64,000 nucleotides of DNA, taken from the NCBI GenBank assembly GCA_947493495.1, contig CANLRN010000004.1:1-64000 (forward strand), read 5' to 3'. Position 1 is the first letter of the stretch; each line of letters begins with the position of its first letter. The notes beneath the pieces are model-generated. The model did not search any database and was not told the DNA's origin. It worked only from the letters and a program-made list of their open reading frames with translations. Positions 45,765-54,110 of this stretch are shown here, in pieces. Source of the stretch: an uncultured Aquimarina sp. GTDB lineage: Bacteria; Bacteroidota; Bacteroidia; Flavobacteriales; Flavobacteriaceae. The translations under genes were made by a program, and so were the position numbers.

Positions 45765-46975
45765 TTTTTTGATGTAATAGCTTGGGCAGCAATATAGGCT
45801 CCTGTCCAAGCATTCTGAAAATTAAACCCTCCAGTAATAGCATCTATATTTAATATTTCTCCTGCAAGATATAGATTTTTATGTTTCTTACTTTCAAAGG
45901 TTTTGAAATTTACTTCCTGTAGATCAATCCCTCCTGCTGTTACAAATTCTTCCTTAAAGGTACTCTTACCATGAACCTTAAAAACACCTTTAGTCAATTC
46001 TTCAGAGAGTTTAGTAAGCTGCGATTTATTCATATCTGCCCATCGCATCGAATTCTCAATGCCAGATGCTATAACCAAAGTCTGCCATAGTCTTTTGGGT
46101 AATTCAAACTGAGCGTGTTTTAATACTTGTTGTTTTGGATTTTGGGTTTTTAATTCTTTTAGAGCATCTACAATTTCTTCTTGAGAATACTCTTGTAACC
46201 AATTAATACTAATTTCAAAATTATACTTATACGCGTTTAATTCTATCGCTCCCCAAGCCGAAAGCTTTAGAATTGCAGGACCACTCATCCCCCAATGAGT
46301 AATCAATAATGGACCTTCACTAGATAATTTAGAGTTCTTCACTTTTACTACCGCATTTGTAGCGATGCCTGATAAACCTTTAATTCTATCATCTACTATA
46401 TTAAATGTAAACAAAGAGGGTACAGCTTCGATGATATGATAGTTCATCCTATGGAGTTTTGCCCATATTTTTGAATTACTTCCTGTAGCAATCATTAATT
46501 TTTTAGTTTCGAATAAGCCTTGATTAGTAATTACTTTCCACGTATTACTTTCTGTATAAAAATCCTTGACCGCATGATTTTTTAATAGTTCTACACCTAG
46601 TTTTTCTGTTTCGGATAAAAAACAGTCAATGATAGTTGTAGAAGAGTCCGAAACTGGAAAAACTCTGCCATCATTTTCTATTTTTAATGCTACCCCTCGA
46701 TTAGCAAACCACTCCATAGTATCTCCAGTCATAAAAGTATGAAACGGTCCTATAAGTTCTCGCTCTCCTCTTGGGTAGTTTGTGCTTAATTGACTAGGAA
46801 TAAACTCTGCATGCGTAACATTGCAGCGGCCGCCTCCTGAGATACGAACCTTAGATAGTACTTCTTTTCCTCTTTCTAGAATTGCTATTTTTAGGCTTGG
46901 ATCATTTTCTGCTACATTAATGGCTGTAAAAAAACCTGCCGCTCCTCCTCCAATTATTATAAGATCATATTGCAT
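45761..46975 (-). CDS. NAD(P)/FAD-dependent oxidoreductase, BaiN/HI0933-like
   Basis: 404 residues. N-terminal FAD fold YDLIIIGGGAAGFFTAINVAE, RISGGGRCNVTHAE and the C-terminal LAGEILNIDAITGGFNFQNAWTGAYIA define the HI0933/BaiN group of flavoproteins. Reaction mostly unknown; the gut homologue BaiN reduces bile-acid intermediates. Middle gene of a GDPD-BaiN-DUF1697 operon with overlapping start and stop codons at both ends. Confidence 0.93.
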   Translation of the reverse strand: MQYDLIIIGGGAAGFFTAINVAENDPSLKIAILERGKEVLSKVRISGGGRCNVTHAEFIPSQLSTNYPRGERELIGPFHTFMTGDTMEWFANRGVALKIENDGRVFPVSDSSTTIIDCFLSETEKLGVELLKNHAVKDFYTESNTWKVITNQGLFETKKLMIATGSNSKIWAKLHRMNYHIIEAVPSLFTFNIVDDRIKGLSGIATNAVVKVKNSKLSSEGPLLITHWGMSGPAILKLSAWGAIELNAYKYNFEISINWLQEYSQEEIVDALKELKTQNPKQQVLKHAQFELPKRLWQTLVIASGIENSMRWADMNKSQLTKLSEELTKGVFKVHGKSTFKEEFVTAGGIDLQEVNFKTFESKKHKNLYLAGEILNIDAITGGFNFQNAWTGAYIAAQAITSKK

Positions 46976-47652
46976 TAGGCTAAATTAGGGAAATCCGTAA
47001 TGATACCATCCACCTTCCAGTTTTTTGATGATGTTATCAAGGAAGGTTCATTTACTGTCCAGGTGTATACTTTGTATCCTTCTCTTCTGGCCAAGGCGAT
47101 ATCTTCTTCTTTCAGAGAATATATGGGGGGATGTACCGAAAATGCTTCTACTGTTTTAGCTACATTGAGTATTGAAGAAATCTTTTTTTCTGTTAAAACT
47201 CCTAATTTAAATGCTGAAGTAGTCGCTTTTATCTGAAACAATTGTGAGTGATCAAAACTAGATAAAATAAAATGATTTGATTCCCACTTAGAACCTTTAA
47301 TGTGTTTTTCTAACAGCTCTACAGTAGGTTTTGCCGTTCTTATTCCTTTTAATTCTATATTTAAGGCACACCTAGCATCTATTAGGTCTAATACCTGCTT
47401 TAGGGTAGGGATCTTATATCCTTCTATTGTTCTATATTTTGATAATTCCTGCCAAGTAAGCTCTGATACTTTTCCAGTTCCGTTGGTCGTTCTATTTAGA
47501 GTTTCGTCATGGAGCACTACTAATTCTCCAGATTTGCAAAGATGTATATCTATTTCTATTCCATCTACGCCAAACTCTAATGCTTTTTCGATAGATTCTA
47601 ATGTGTTCTCTGCTACTAATCCTGCAGCTCCACGATGTCCGAATATTTTCAT
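46975..47652 (-). CDS. Glycerophosphodiester phosphodiesterase
   Basis: 225 residues, GDPD TIM barrel: FGHRGAAGLVAENTLESIEKAL, GVDGIEIDIHLCKSGELVVLHDETLNRTTNG and the catalytic His pair in HRG and HDE. Hydrolyses glycerophosphodiesters to glycerol-3-phosphate and an alcohol. No signal peptide, so cytoplasmic, probably for phospholipid turnover. First gene of a three-gene operon; stop and next ATG share a base. Confidence 0.95.
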   Translation of the reverse strand: MKIFGHRGAAGLVAENTLESIEKALEFGVDGIEIDIHLCKSGELVVLHDETLNRTTNGTGKVSELTWQELSKYRTIEGYKIPTLKQVLDLIDARCALNIELKGIRTAKPTVELLEKHIKGSKWESNHFILSSFDHSQLFQIKATTSAFKLGVLTEKKISSILNVAKTVEAFSVHPPIYSLKEEDIALARREGYKVYTWTVNEPSLITSSKNWKVDGIITDFPNLA

Positions 47653-47758
47653 ATGGATATATACTATTTCAATTTAGTACAAATATCTATAATAAATCTT
47701 TATAGAAAATCTAAGAACTTCTTAATTTTATACAATCCACATCCACAGTAGGACAATA

Positions 47759-48322
47759 TCAAAAAGCATATCCTATAGTGAAGGATACTATGGGTAATAC
47801 TAAATTATCAAACCGTGTTTGTCCAAATCCTATACCTCCTTCAAATGCAATATGAAGCCAATCAAAATATGTTCTTTGTAGCCCATAAGCAACTCCAATG
47901 ATAGATAAATCACTTTCATCCGTAAAAAGATTTTCTTCATTCCCTTCGAGTGCTTTTAGAAAGCTTTTTGTAAAGTAATATGTTCCTTTTAGCGCTATAA
48001 AATTACCACTGTTTTTAGCTATGTTCTTTCCTATTTCTTGTCTTCGTTTTAGATTGTAATAGTATCTATATTGTCCATCAATTATAGGAAGTATTGCAAA
48101 GTTAGTTGTTGAACTTCCATTAAAATCTTCGCTTGATCCTATGCCCCATAAAAACCCTGCATTAAATAGTATACTACTATTCTGAGCTATGCCAAACTCA
48201 ACTTCTGCTCCAGGAACCAAAAAATTAATTCTATACTGTATCGGTTCTACATTTGCTTTATTTTGAGCGTTACACAAATTTGCACAAAGGAATATAAAAA
48301 ATAGTATGCTTGCTTGCTTCAT
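47759..48322 (-). CDS. Outer-membrane-beta-barrel-like secreted protein
   Basis: 187 residues with a signal peptide (MKQASILFFIFLCANLCNA). The mature part has alternating aromatic and hydrophobic strands (VEFGIAQNSSILFNAGFLWGIG; FIALKGTYYF; LHIAFEGGIGFGQ) and ends in SFTIGYAF with a C-terminal Phe, a common sign of a small outer-membrane barrel. No specific family. Single gene. Confidence 0.75.
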   Translation of the reverse strand: MKQASILFFIFLCANLCNAQNKANVEPIQYRINFLVPGAEVEFGIAQNSSILFNAGFLWGIGSSEDFNGSSTTNFAILPIIDGQYRYYYNLKRRQEIGKNIAKNSGNFIALKGTYYFTKSFLKALEGNEENLFTDESDLSIIGVAYGLQRTYFDWLHIAFEGGIGFGQTRFDNLVLPIVSFTIGYAF

Positions 48323-48369
48323 TTTTTGTTTGCTTATCTATAATTGAATGTATTAGTATATATAAAATA

Positions 48370-48408
48370 AGCTACAGTAGGTTTCCCCATTACTACTGCA
48401 GCTTTTTT
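48370..48408 (+). terminator. Terminator-like hairpin upstream of the 47759 gene
   Basis: AGCTACAGTAG / CTACTGCAGCT (one mismatch) with 12-nt loop and TTTTTT on the plus strand. On the minus strand the tract is TATTTTATA, weaker, but may stop transcripts from the acyl-CoA dehydrogenase gene. Confidence 0.55.
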
Positions 48409-48595
48409 CTGATTAATAATGACCTCTTTTTTTATAAAGAACGTCCTTACTATATATTAATATCTTGTATAAGAATAATGTTACCTTATATTTTTAATTT
48501 TTTTAAGGCATTCCTGTTAATTAATTGACAATCAGTATTGAAAATATAAATATTTATCGTCTTACTCTATTAAATAACTCAAATTAGTCTTCTTT

Positions 48596-49774
48596 TTATT
48601 TAAAAGCAGCAATTCCGGTAATGTCCATTCCGGTTATTAATAAATGAATATCGTGTGTCCCTTCATAAGTAATCACACTTTCTAGGTTCATCATATGCCT
48701 CATGATACTGTATTCGCCAGTAATACCCATTCCTCCAAGGATTTGTCTTGCTTCTCGAGCAATTTTTATAGCCATCTCTACATTATTACGCTTGGCCATT
48801 GAGATTTGTGCAGTGGTTGCTTTTCCTTCTTCTCGCAATACACCTAATCGCCAAGCCAGTAATTGTGCTTTGGTAATTTCTGTAATCATTTCGGAAAGTT
48901 TCTTCTGTTGTAATTGGGTTCCTGCTATAGGTTTATCAAATTGGATACGCTCTTTTGCATAACGTAATGCGGTATCATAGCAATCCATCGCTGCTCCAAT
49001 AGCACCCCAGGCAATTCCATAACGAGCAGAATCTAAGCAACCAAGTGGCGCTCCTAATCCACTTTTTCCTGCTAATAGGTTTTCTTTAGGTACTTTTACA
49101 TTATCAAAAATAAGTTCTCCTGTGGCAGAAGCTCTTAGCGACCATTTATTATGGGTTTCTGGAGTAGAGAACCCTTCCATTCCTCGTTCTACCACCAATC
49201 CATGGATTCTTCCTTCTTCATTTTTTGCCCAGACAACTGCAATATCTGCAAATGGCGCATTAGAGATCCAGAGTTTTGCCCCATTCAATAAATAGTGGTC
49301 TCCCTTATCCTTAAAATTGGTCGTCATCCCTCCTGGATTAGAGCCGTGATCTGGTTCTGTAAGACCAAAACACCCCATAAACTCCCCAGAAGCTAGTTTA
49401 GGAAGGTATTTTTTTCGTTGTTCTTCATTACCATATTTCCATATGGGATACATCACTAATGACGATTGCACAGAAGCAGTAGATCTTACTCCAGAGTCTC
49501 CTCTTTCTATCTCTTGCATAATCAAACCATAACTTATCTGATCTAATCCTGCTCCGCCATATTGATGAGGAATATAAGGCCCAAATGCTCCAATCTCCGC
49601 TAGCCCTTTGATAATCTGATTAGGGAATTCTGCTCGCTGGGCATATTCTTCTATAATAGGTGAGACTTCTCTTTTTACCCAACTACGGGCAGCATCACGA
49701 ACTAATTTATGCTCATCGGTAAGAAGTTCATCTACATTATAATAATCCGGTGCTTCAAAAAGGTCTGGTCTCAT
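48596..49774 (-). CDS. Acyl-CoA dehydrogenase, glutaryl-CoA-dehydrogenase-like
   Basis: 392 residues. The FAD and substrate motifs FMGCFGLTEPDHGSNPGGM and the catalytic Glu in VITYEGTHDIHLLITG are those of the glutaryl-CoA dehydrogenase branch, which oxidises and decarboxylates glutaryl-CoA to crotonyl-CoA at the end of lysine and tryptophan breakdown. Length and the start MRPDLFEAPDYYNVDELLTDE fit Flavobacteriia homologues. Single gene, with a -7 box at 49791-49798. Confidence 0.92.
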   Translation of the reverse strand: MRPDLFEAPDYYNVDELLTDEHKLVRDAARSWVKREVSPIIEEYAQRAEFPNQIIKGLAEIGAFGPYIPHQYGGAGLDQISYGLIMQEIERGDSGVRSTASVQSSLVMYPIWKYGNEEQRKKYLPKLASGEFMGCFGLTEPDHGSNPGGMTTNFKDKGDHYLLNGAKLWISNAPFADIAVVWAKNEEGRIHGLVVERGMEGFSTPETHNKWSLRASATGELIFDNVKVPKENLLAGKSGLGAPLGCLDSARYGIAWGAIGAAMDCYDTALRYAKERIQFDKPIAGTQLQQKKLSEMITEITKAQLLAWRLGVLREEGKATTAQISMAKRNNVEMAIKIAREARQILGGMGITGEYSIMRHMMNLESVITYEGTHDIHLLITGMDITGIAAFK

Positions 49775-49790
49775 TTGATTGATTTTTATT

Positions 49791-49798
49791 CAAAAATA
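49791..49798 (-). promoter_or_regulatory. Bacteroidetes -7 box for the glutaryl-CoA dehydrogenase-like gene
   Basis: CAAAAATA, TATTTTTG on the minus strand, 16 bp before the ATG. Confidence 0.55.
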
Positions 49799-49908
49799 TA
49801 AAGTTTTTATTAGGAAACGATTACGAATCAGCCTTAAAATTTTTGTTTTCATGAAGAATCTCTAAAAAACAATACTATTTTATCTATAACTTAGTGTTCG
49901 GTCGGGAG

Positions 49909-49979
49909 TAAATTACCTCGGAGCAAGTCTACCTGGCATCAATCAGACAGACTTAGAGGTATTAGACCGAGATCCCGCT
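49909..49979 (+). repeat. Dispersed ~70-bp repeat, copy B
   Basis: Counterpart of 19160-19229: AGCAAGTCTACCTGGCATCA, AGACAGACTTAGAGG, TATTAGACC and a CCCGC end are shared, same orientation, about 85% identity by eye. GC-richer than its surroundings. Not coding. Confidence 0.65.
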
Positions 49980-50302
49980 AGATACTGAAAACTGAGGGAT
50001 TAGCCTTTCTGCTTAAAACGGGTAGATTTAACTGTCTGATTTGAAGGCATTGCAGCGTTACTTTTCAAATCAGAGTTTCGCTAATAAATGGTTTTCATAA
50101 TTTTTGAAAGATTTTTGAGTATTAATTCTACATAAAACCCCTGATTTCTACACATTTTTGATCTTTTTAACAGTTGTTTTGTTTTTATTTAATTCATTGA
50201 TTTTATGATGTTTATCTGTTTTTTATGTAATTTTTTCCCTATGGCATAATTATTCCTCTATCTAAATCATTAAACGGAAATTAATTAAAATTCAATAAAA
50301 CA

Positions 50303-50614
50303 ATGAAAAATTTATTTGTATTACCACTGTTAGCATTAGGCTTATTATTAGGAACTCAAACTATTAATGCACAAGAAGCATCATCTGATGATATTGCTGT
50401 TGTTACTCCTCAAGAGAAGTATATTGAGCTAGCTGCAGAAAATTTACCTCAACCTGTACTTGATGCAGTTGCTAACGATTTTAAAGGAGCAACTATCAGT
50501 AAAGCTGAAGCTAAAGAAGATGCTTCTGAGTTTAAGCTAGAATTAACAAAAGAAGATGGAGAAACTGTACAAGTTTTTTGCGATGCAGAAGGAAAATGGG
50601 TTTCTAAAGAGTAA
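50303..50614 (+). CDS. Small secreted PepSY-like protein
   Basis: 103 residues, signal peptide MKNLFVLPLLALGLLLGTQTINA cleaved before QEAS. The mature 80 residues are acidic and contain LPQPVLDAVANDFKGATISKAEAKE, a pattern of PepSY-like/DUF2874 domains found in small periplasmic Bacteroidetes proteins. Function unknown. Strong bidirectional terminator behind it. Confidence 0.82.
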   Translation: MKNLFVLPLLALGLLLGTQTINAQEASSDDIAVVTPQEKYIELAAENLPQPVLDAVANDFKGATISKAEAKEDASEFKLELTKEDGETVQVFCDAEGKWVSKE

Positions 50615-50690
50615 CCTATCAAAATCTTAAGAATATTTTAATTTGTATTTGCCCATATAAGTTAAAATTCGTAGAGTGATTGAATTTAGG

Positions 50691-50722
50691 AAAAAGGAGA
50701 ATTATATAATTCTCCTTTTTTT
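50691..50722. terminator. Bidirectional terminator
   Basis: AAAAAGGAGAATTA / TAATTCTCCTTTTT, a near-perfect palindrome with A tract and T tract, between convergent genes 50303-50614 and 50727-51437. Confidence 0.92.
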
Positions 50723-50726
50723 AATT

Positions 50727-51437
50727 TTATAGATAGAAATCCTTGGTTAGCTCTATATATTCTTGAGTATAGTGATGCCTAGAGTTTTCTATAATTAATT
50801 CTTCTATCTCATATTCGATTTTATTAAAACCAAAAAACAGTAAGCTTCTTTTAATTTTAGAATCAGGGTTTCCTTTTACTCTCATAATTTTCTCAGGATA
50901 TAATCCCACATCTTTAGCTATTGCAGTTATATTCTCTTCTTGTTTATGAGGGATTATTATAGCAAGATTCCCGTTTTCTGTTAATAACTTAACGGCACCA
51001 ATAAACAGATCTTTAAAAGGTAATGCTGTTTCAAACCTAGCAGTATTTCTACTCCTATTTGTGCTTTTATAATCTTCGGTATAAAATGGTGGATTAGTAA
51101 TTAATAAATCATACGTGTCATCTATCTCTTGAAAAAATTCCTGAAATGATGCATGATAACAAAATAATCGATCTCCCCAATCAGAGGCTTCAAAATTATC
51201 TACTGCTTGTTCATATGATTTGTCATCGATTTCTAGCGCATCTATAACTTCTACATCAGAAGAGCGTTGCGCCATCATTAAAGCTATTACTCCAGTACCT
51301 GCCCCAATATCGAGAATACTATTCACTTTGTCACCTATAGGAGCCCAAGCTCCTAACAAGACTCCGTCTGTGCCTACTTTCATAGCACATTTATCTTGTA
51401 GGATGCTAAATTTTTTAAAATTAAATGGTTTTGACAC
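50727..51437 (-). CDS. tRNA1(Val) (adenine(37)-N6)-methyltransferase-like
   Basis: 236 residues. Class I methyltransferase with SAM motif ILDIGAGTGVIALMMAQR and the N6-adenine signature NPPFY (LLITNPPFYTEDYKS), as in YfiC/TrmN6. The KFSILQDKCAMKVGTDGVLLGAW stretch before motif I is conserved. Start is GTG at 51437; there is no in-frame ATG upstream before a stop. It lies 202 bp behind rimM on the same strand. Confidence 0.92.
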   Translation of the reverse strand: MSKPFNFKKFSILQDKCAMKVGTDGVLLGAWAPIGDKVNSILDIGAGTGVIALMMAQRSSDVEVIDALEIDDKSYEQAVDNFEASDWGDRLFCYHASFQEFFQEIDDTYDLLITNPPFYTEDYKSTNRSRNTARFETALPFKDLFIGAVKLLTENGNLAIIIPHKQEENITAIAKDVGLYPEKIMRVKGNPDSKIKRSLLFFGFNKIEYEIEELIIENSRHHYTQEYIELTKDFYL

Positions 51438-51639
51438 GAAGGCTATAGTTTTGAATGACGTTGATAATTTGATTTTAAATTACAAGTTTGCTCAATAAAT
51501 TGTTGATTTTTAAATCAAAAACATCCAGTCACAATCTTTTGTTTTAAAGAAGGGAGAGTCCAGAGAGATGTTTAATACCACTTCTGATGTATAAAATCAA
51601 CATTAATGTAAACTAGAATAGGCTTGAATATTACCTATA

Positions 51640-52164
51640 TCATATATAAAGAGCTATCAATCCATCTGGAGTATTCACAAAAATAGTATTTGAGGTTCTA
51701 TCTACTTTATCAATAAATTCATCATTTATGGGTATTAGAACTTCTTTGCCATTACGATCAATCTCAAACAATGCTTGCGCTGTACTATCATTAACCCCAG
51801 TTATAGTACCTACTTCGCCAAAAGAGTTGTCTATAATTTTAAACCCTATTACCTCATGATAATAAAATTGATTTCCTTCTAGTTCAGGTAATATATCCAA
51901 TGGCAAATAGATTTCTGCTTTCATTAAATCATCTGCATCTTCTTCAGAGTCTACATCTTCAAACTTAACCCGCAATAGATTACTTTTATGGAGCGCGCTT
52001 TTTTCAATAAAAAATGGAATCAAGTTTTTGTTATAATCAACAAATACTGATTCCATTTCCACATAATTTTGAGGTTCGTCAGTATCAAGTTTTATTAATA
52101 CTTCTCCCTTAAAACTAAATTTACTTACGACTTTACCTAGATAGAAGCAATTTTCTTTCTTCAT
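51640..52164 (-). CDS. rimM: Ribosome maturation factor RimM
   Basis: 174 residues, normal length. N-terminal RimM domain (YLGKVVSKFSFKGEVLIKLDTD) and C-terminal PRC barrel (YYHEVIGFKIID, EVLIPINDEFIDKVD). Assists 30S subunit head assembly with S19 and 16S rRNA. 18 bp behind rpsP, the conserved operon order. Confidence 0.96.
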   Translation of the reverse strand: MKKENCFYLGKVVSKFSFKGEVLIKLDTDEPQNYVEMESVFVDYNKNLIPFFIEKSALHKSNLLRVKFEDVDSEEDADDLMKAEIYLPLDILPELEGNQFYYHEVIGFKIIDNSFGEVGTITGVNDSTAQALFEIDRNGKEVLIPINDEFIDKVDRTSNTIFVNTPDGLIALYI

Positions 52165-52182
52165 CCTTATCTTAGTCGTAAA

Positions 52183-52731
52183 CTATTCTTCTTCGCTACT
52201 AGCTTCTTCATTTACTGCTGCTGTAGCTTCTTCAGTAACTTCTTCTGCTTTATCTGCTGCGTCTGCGATTGCTTCTTCTGCATCAATTGATACAGCTGCT
52301 TCTCGTTTATCACTTACTTCTTTTTCTGCTGCCAGTGCTTTGGCTTCTGCTGCTGCTGCTGCTTTAGCTAACGAATCTTTCTTCGCATTTACTGTACTTT
52401 CTTTTTCTTGAATCCAAGCATTAAATTTTTCTTCTGCTTGCTCCTCAGTTAATGCTCCTTTCTTAACACCTCCAGCAAGATGGTTTTTAAGCAATGCTCC
52501 TTTGTACGATAAAATCGACTTTGCAGTATCTGTTGGTTGGGCTCCATTTTGTAACCATTTTACAGCTCCATCTACATTTAAATCGATGGTCGCAGGGTTA
52601 GTGTTAGGATTGTATGTACCAATTTTTTCTAAATATCGGCCATCTCTTTTTGATCTAGCATCTGCTGCTACAATCCAGTAAAAAGGTTTTCCTTTTTTAC
52701 CGTGTCTCTGTAATCTAATCTTAACAGGCAT
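52183..52731 (-). CDS. rpsP: 30S ribosomal protein S16 with C-terminal extension
   Basis: 182 residues; the first 80 ([42 protein letters not shown]) are canonical S16, while E. coli S16 has only about 82. The rest is a Glu/Ala/Lys-rich tail, helical in appearance ([37 protein letters not shown]), that is common in Bacteroidetes. First gene of rpsP-rimM, with a TACATTTG box 47 bp upstream. Confidence 0.96.
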   Translation of the reverse strand: MPVKIRLQRHGKKGKPFYWIVAADARSKRDGRYLEKIGTYNPNTNPATIDLNVDGAVKWLQNGAQPTDTAKSILSYKGALLKNHLAGGVKKGALTEEQAEEKFNAWIQEKESTVNAKKDSLAKAAAAAEAKALAAEKEVSDKREAAVSIDAEEAIADAADKAEEVTEEATAAVNEEASSEEE

Positions 52732-53087
52732 AATAAATTAATTCTTGGGTGCTCGACCCTGTTTATAATTAAGTTTGCAAATGTAATCATTTTTAGGAAA
52801 AACACATCGATAAAAAATTGTTTTATTCTTTTTTAAAATGAACCCTAATTTTATCGTTTTAAAGGCTTGTGGCTACAAAAATTGTTCATCCTTTAAAGAA
52901 AATTAAACCCTACATATTATATACAAATATTGCTATTTTGTGTATTTCATCGTTATTTTAAATCATTTATCTACAAAAATTGAATATTTTGTATCAAAAA
53001 AATTGCTTAATAACTTTTTTCATCTTATGTTTGCCTTAAGTAATTAAATTATGGTTTTTCCATATTTAATTTTTAAACCCCAAAGAG
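52732..53087. other. Divergent intergenic region rpsP / DUF6252-like lipoprotein
   Basis: 356 bp, AT-rich, holding the rpsP -7 box. No clear promoter for the 53088 gene and no reading frame of note. Confidence 0.6.
52778..52785 (-). promoter_or_regulatory. Bacteroidetes -7 box for rpsP-rimM
   Basis: CAAATGTA, TACATTTG on the minus strand: exact TAnnTTTG, 46 bp before the ATG. Confidence 0.65.
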
Positions 53088-53942
53088 ATGATTAAAAAAA
53101 TTACCCCACTTATGGCAGTATTCTGCCTGATTTTTAATTCTTGTACTACTGACATTGAGATCAACTCACCTGCATTACAAGCTACAATAGATGGAAAACT
53201 ATTCAGGCCTGATATAAAAAAGGCAATCTTACATGATGATGGAACACTTGTTATCATGGGAATAGCAAACTCTGAAATAATTAGTTTTACTACCTCATCA
53301 CTAAATGAAGGAACCTATAAACTATCACAACAAGCGATTAGTCACGCAAGTTTTGAGGATAATAGTGCTAATTCTACATTCATTTCTAAGGAGAACATAA
53401 GTATTGGAGAGGTTAGAATTACAGAAATATACAATAATGAGATTACTGGAAATTTCTTTTTTACAAATTTAAAAAGTGATGATGGCAAATCTGTAAGTTT
53501 TCAGAATGGATGGTTTTATAGATTGCCTGTAGAGAATTACGAAGCTCCAAAAGATGAAGAAAATAATACTATTAATCCTTGCCTACTTAATGCTTCTCTT
53601 ACCGCTAGCATTGATGGTGTAGAAATGATTACTGATGATCATCAAGCAGCTGAGTTCGGAGTACGACCTCCATACCCATCTATTAGAATTACTGCTAGTG
53701 ATGATGCTCAAGATATAGAAATTGTATTCTCTATTGATGCTACACCAGGTCAATATTCACTGTCTGGTTCTGGAGAGTATAGTGCCTCTTATGCATTAAA
53801 TAATGAAAAAACAGCTGCCGCCTCTGGTATATTAACTATCGTAGAACACAATCAAGATACGAAATGTATTAGCGGATCTTTCGAATTTACAACTCAATCA
53901 GGAGTAAAAGTGACTGGCGGAAATTTTGATTTTGGATATTAA
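53088..53942 (+). CDS. Two-domain lipoprotein, DUF6252-like
   Basis: 284 residues. Signal peptide with lipobox ending in Cys19 (FNSCTT). Two similar beta domains in tandem: LQATIDGKLFRPDIKK...SFTTSSLNEGTYKLS...GNFFFT and LTASIDGVEMITDDHQA...FSIDATPGQYSLSG...GSFEFT. This ATIDG ... PGTY ... GxFxFT plan is that of DUF6252, a surface lipoprotein family in Flavobacteriia with unknown function. Strong terminator follows. Confidence 0.85.
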   Translation: MIKKITPLMAVFCLIFNSCTTDIEINSPALQATIDGKLFRPDIKKAILHDDGTLVIMGIANSEIISFTTSSLNEGTYKLSQQAISHASFEDNSANSTFISKENISIGEVRITEIYNNEITGNFFFTNLKSDDGKSVSFQNGWFYRLPVENYEAPKDEENNTINPCLLNASLTASIDGVEMITDDHQAAEFGVRPPYPSIRITASDDAQDIEIVFSIDATPGQYSLSGSGEYSASYALNNEKTAAASGILTIVEHNQDTKCISGSFEFTTQSGVKVTGGNFDFGY

Positions 53943-53965
53943 TTACATCTCGATTATATGGTTAG

Positions 53966-54000
53966 AAAAGCGTTTATCAGGTATTTGATAAACGCTTTTT
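53966..54000 (+). terminator. Terminator after the DUF6252-like lipoprotein
   Basis: AAAAGCGTTTATCA, loop GGTATTT, GATAAACGCTTTTT: 13-14 bp stem with T run. Confidence 0.92.
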
Positions 54001-54053
54001 ATTTGGTTAATAATTCTGAATAACTTTATTAGATACATCCTACAGCTTTTAGT

Positions 54054-54061
54054 TATTTTTG
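54054..54061 (+). promoter_or_regulatory. Bacteroidetes -7 box for dnaE
   Basis: TATTTTTG (TAnnTTTG) 49 bp before the dnaE ATG. No clear -33 element. Confidence 0.45.
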
Positions 54062-54110
54062 AAAATCAGTTTTTTATCTAGAATTGATTCTTCTCTAAAA
54101 CAAAAAATGT

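Larger units (their letters stand above)
49775..50302. other. Intergenic region with dispersed repeat and element-like inverted repeat
   Basis: 528 bp without a gene. Holds the repeat copy B (49909-49979) and, 57 bp further on, a perfect 9-bp inverted repeat CTGATTTGA (50036-50044) / TCAAATCAG (50065-50073). Together these may be the trace of an insertion element of about 200 bp. The rest is AT-rich leader of the 50303 gene. Confidence 0.6.

Noticed and set aside
48310..48528. 72-codon plus-strand frame
   Set aside because: AT-rich spacer translation without homology; it crosses a terminator hairpin.
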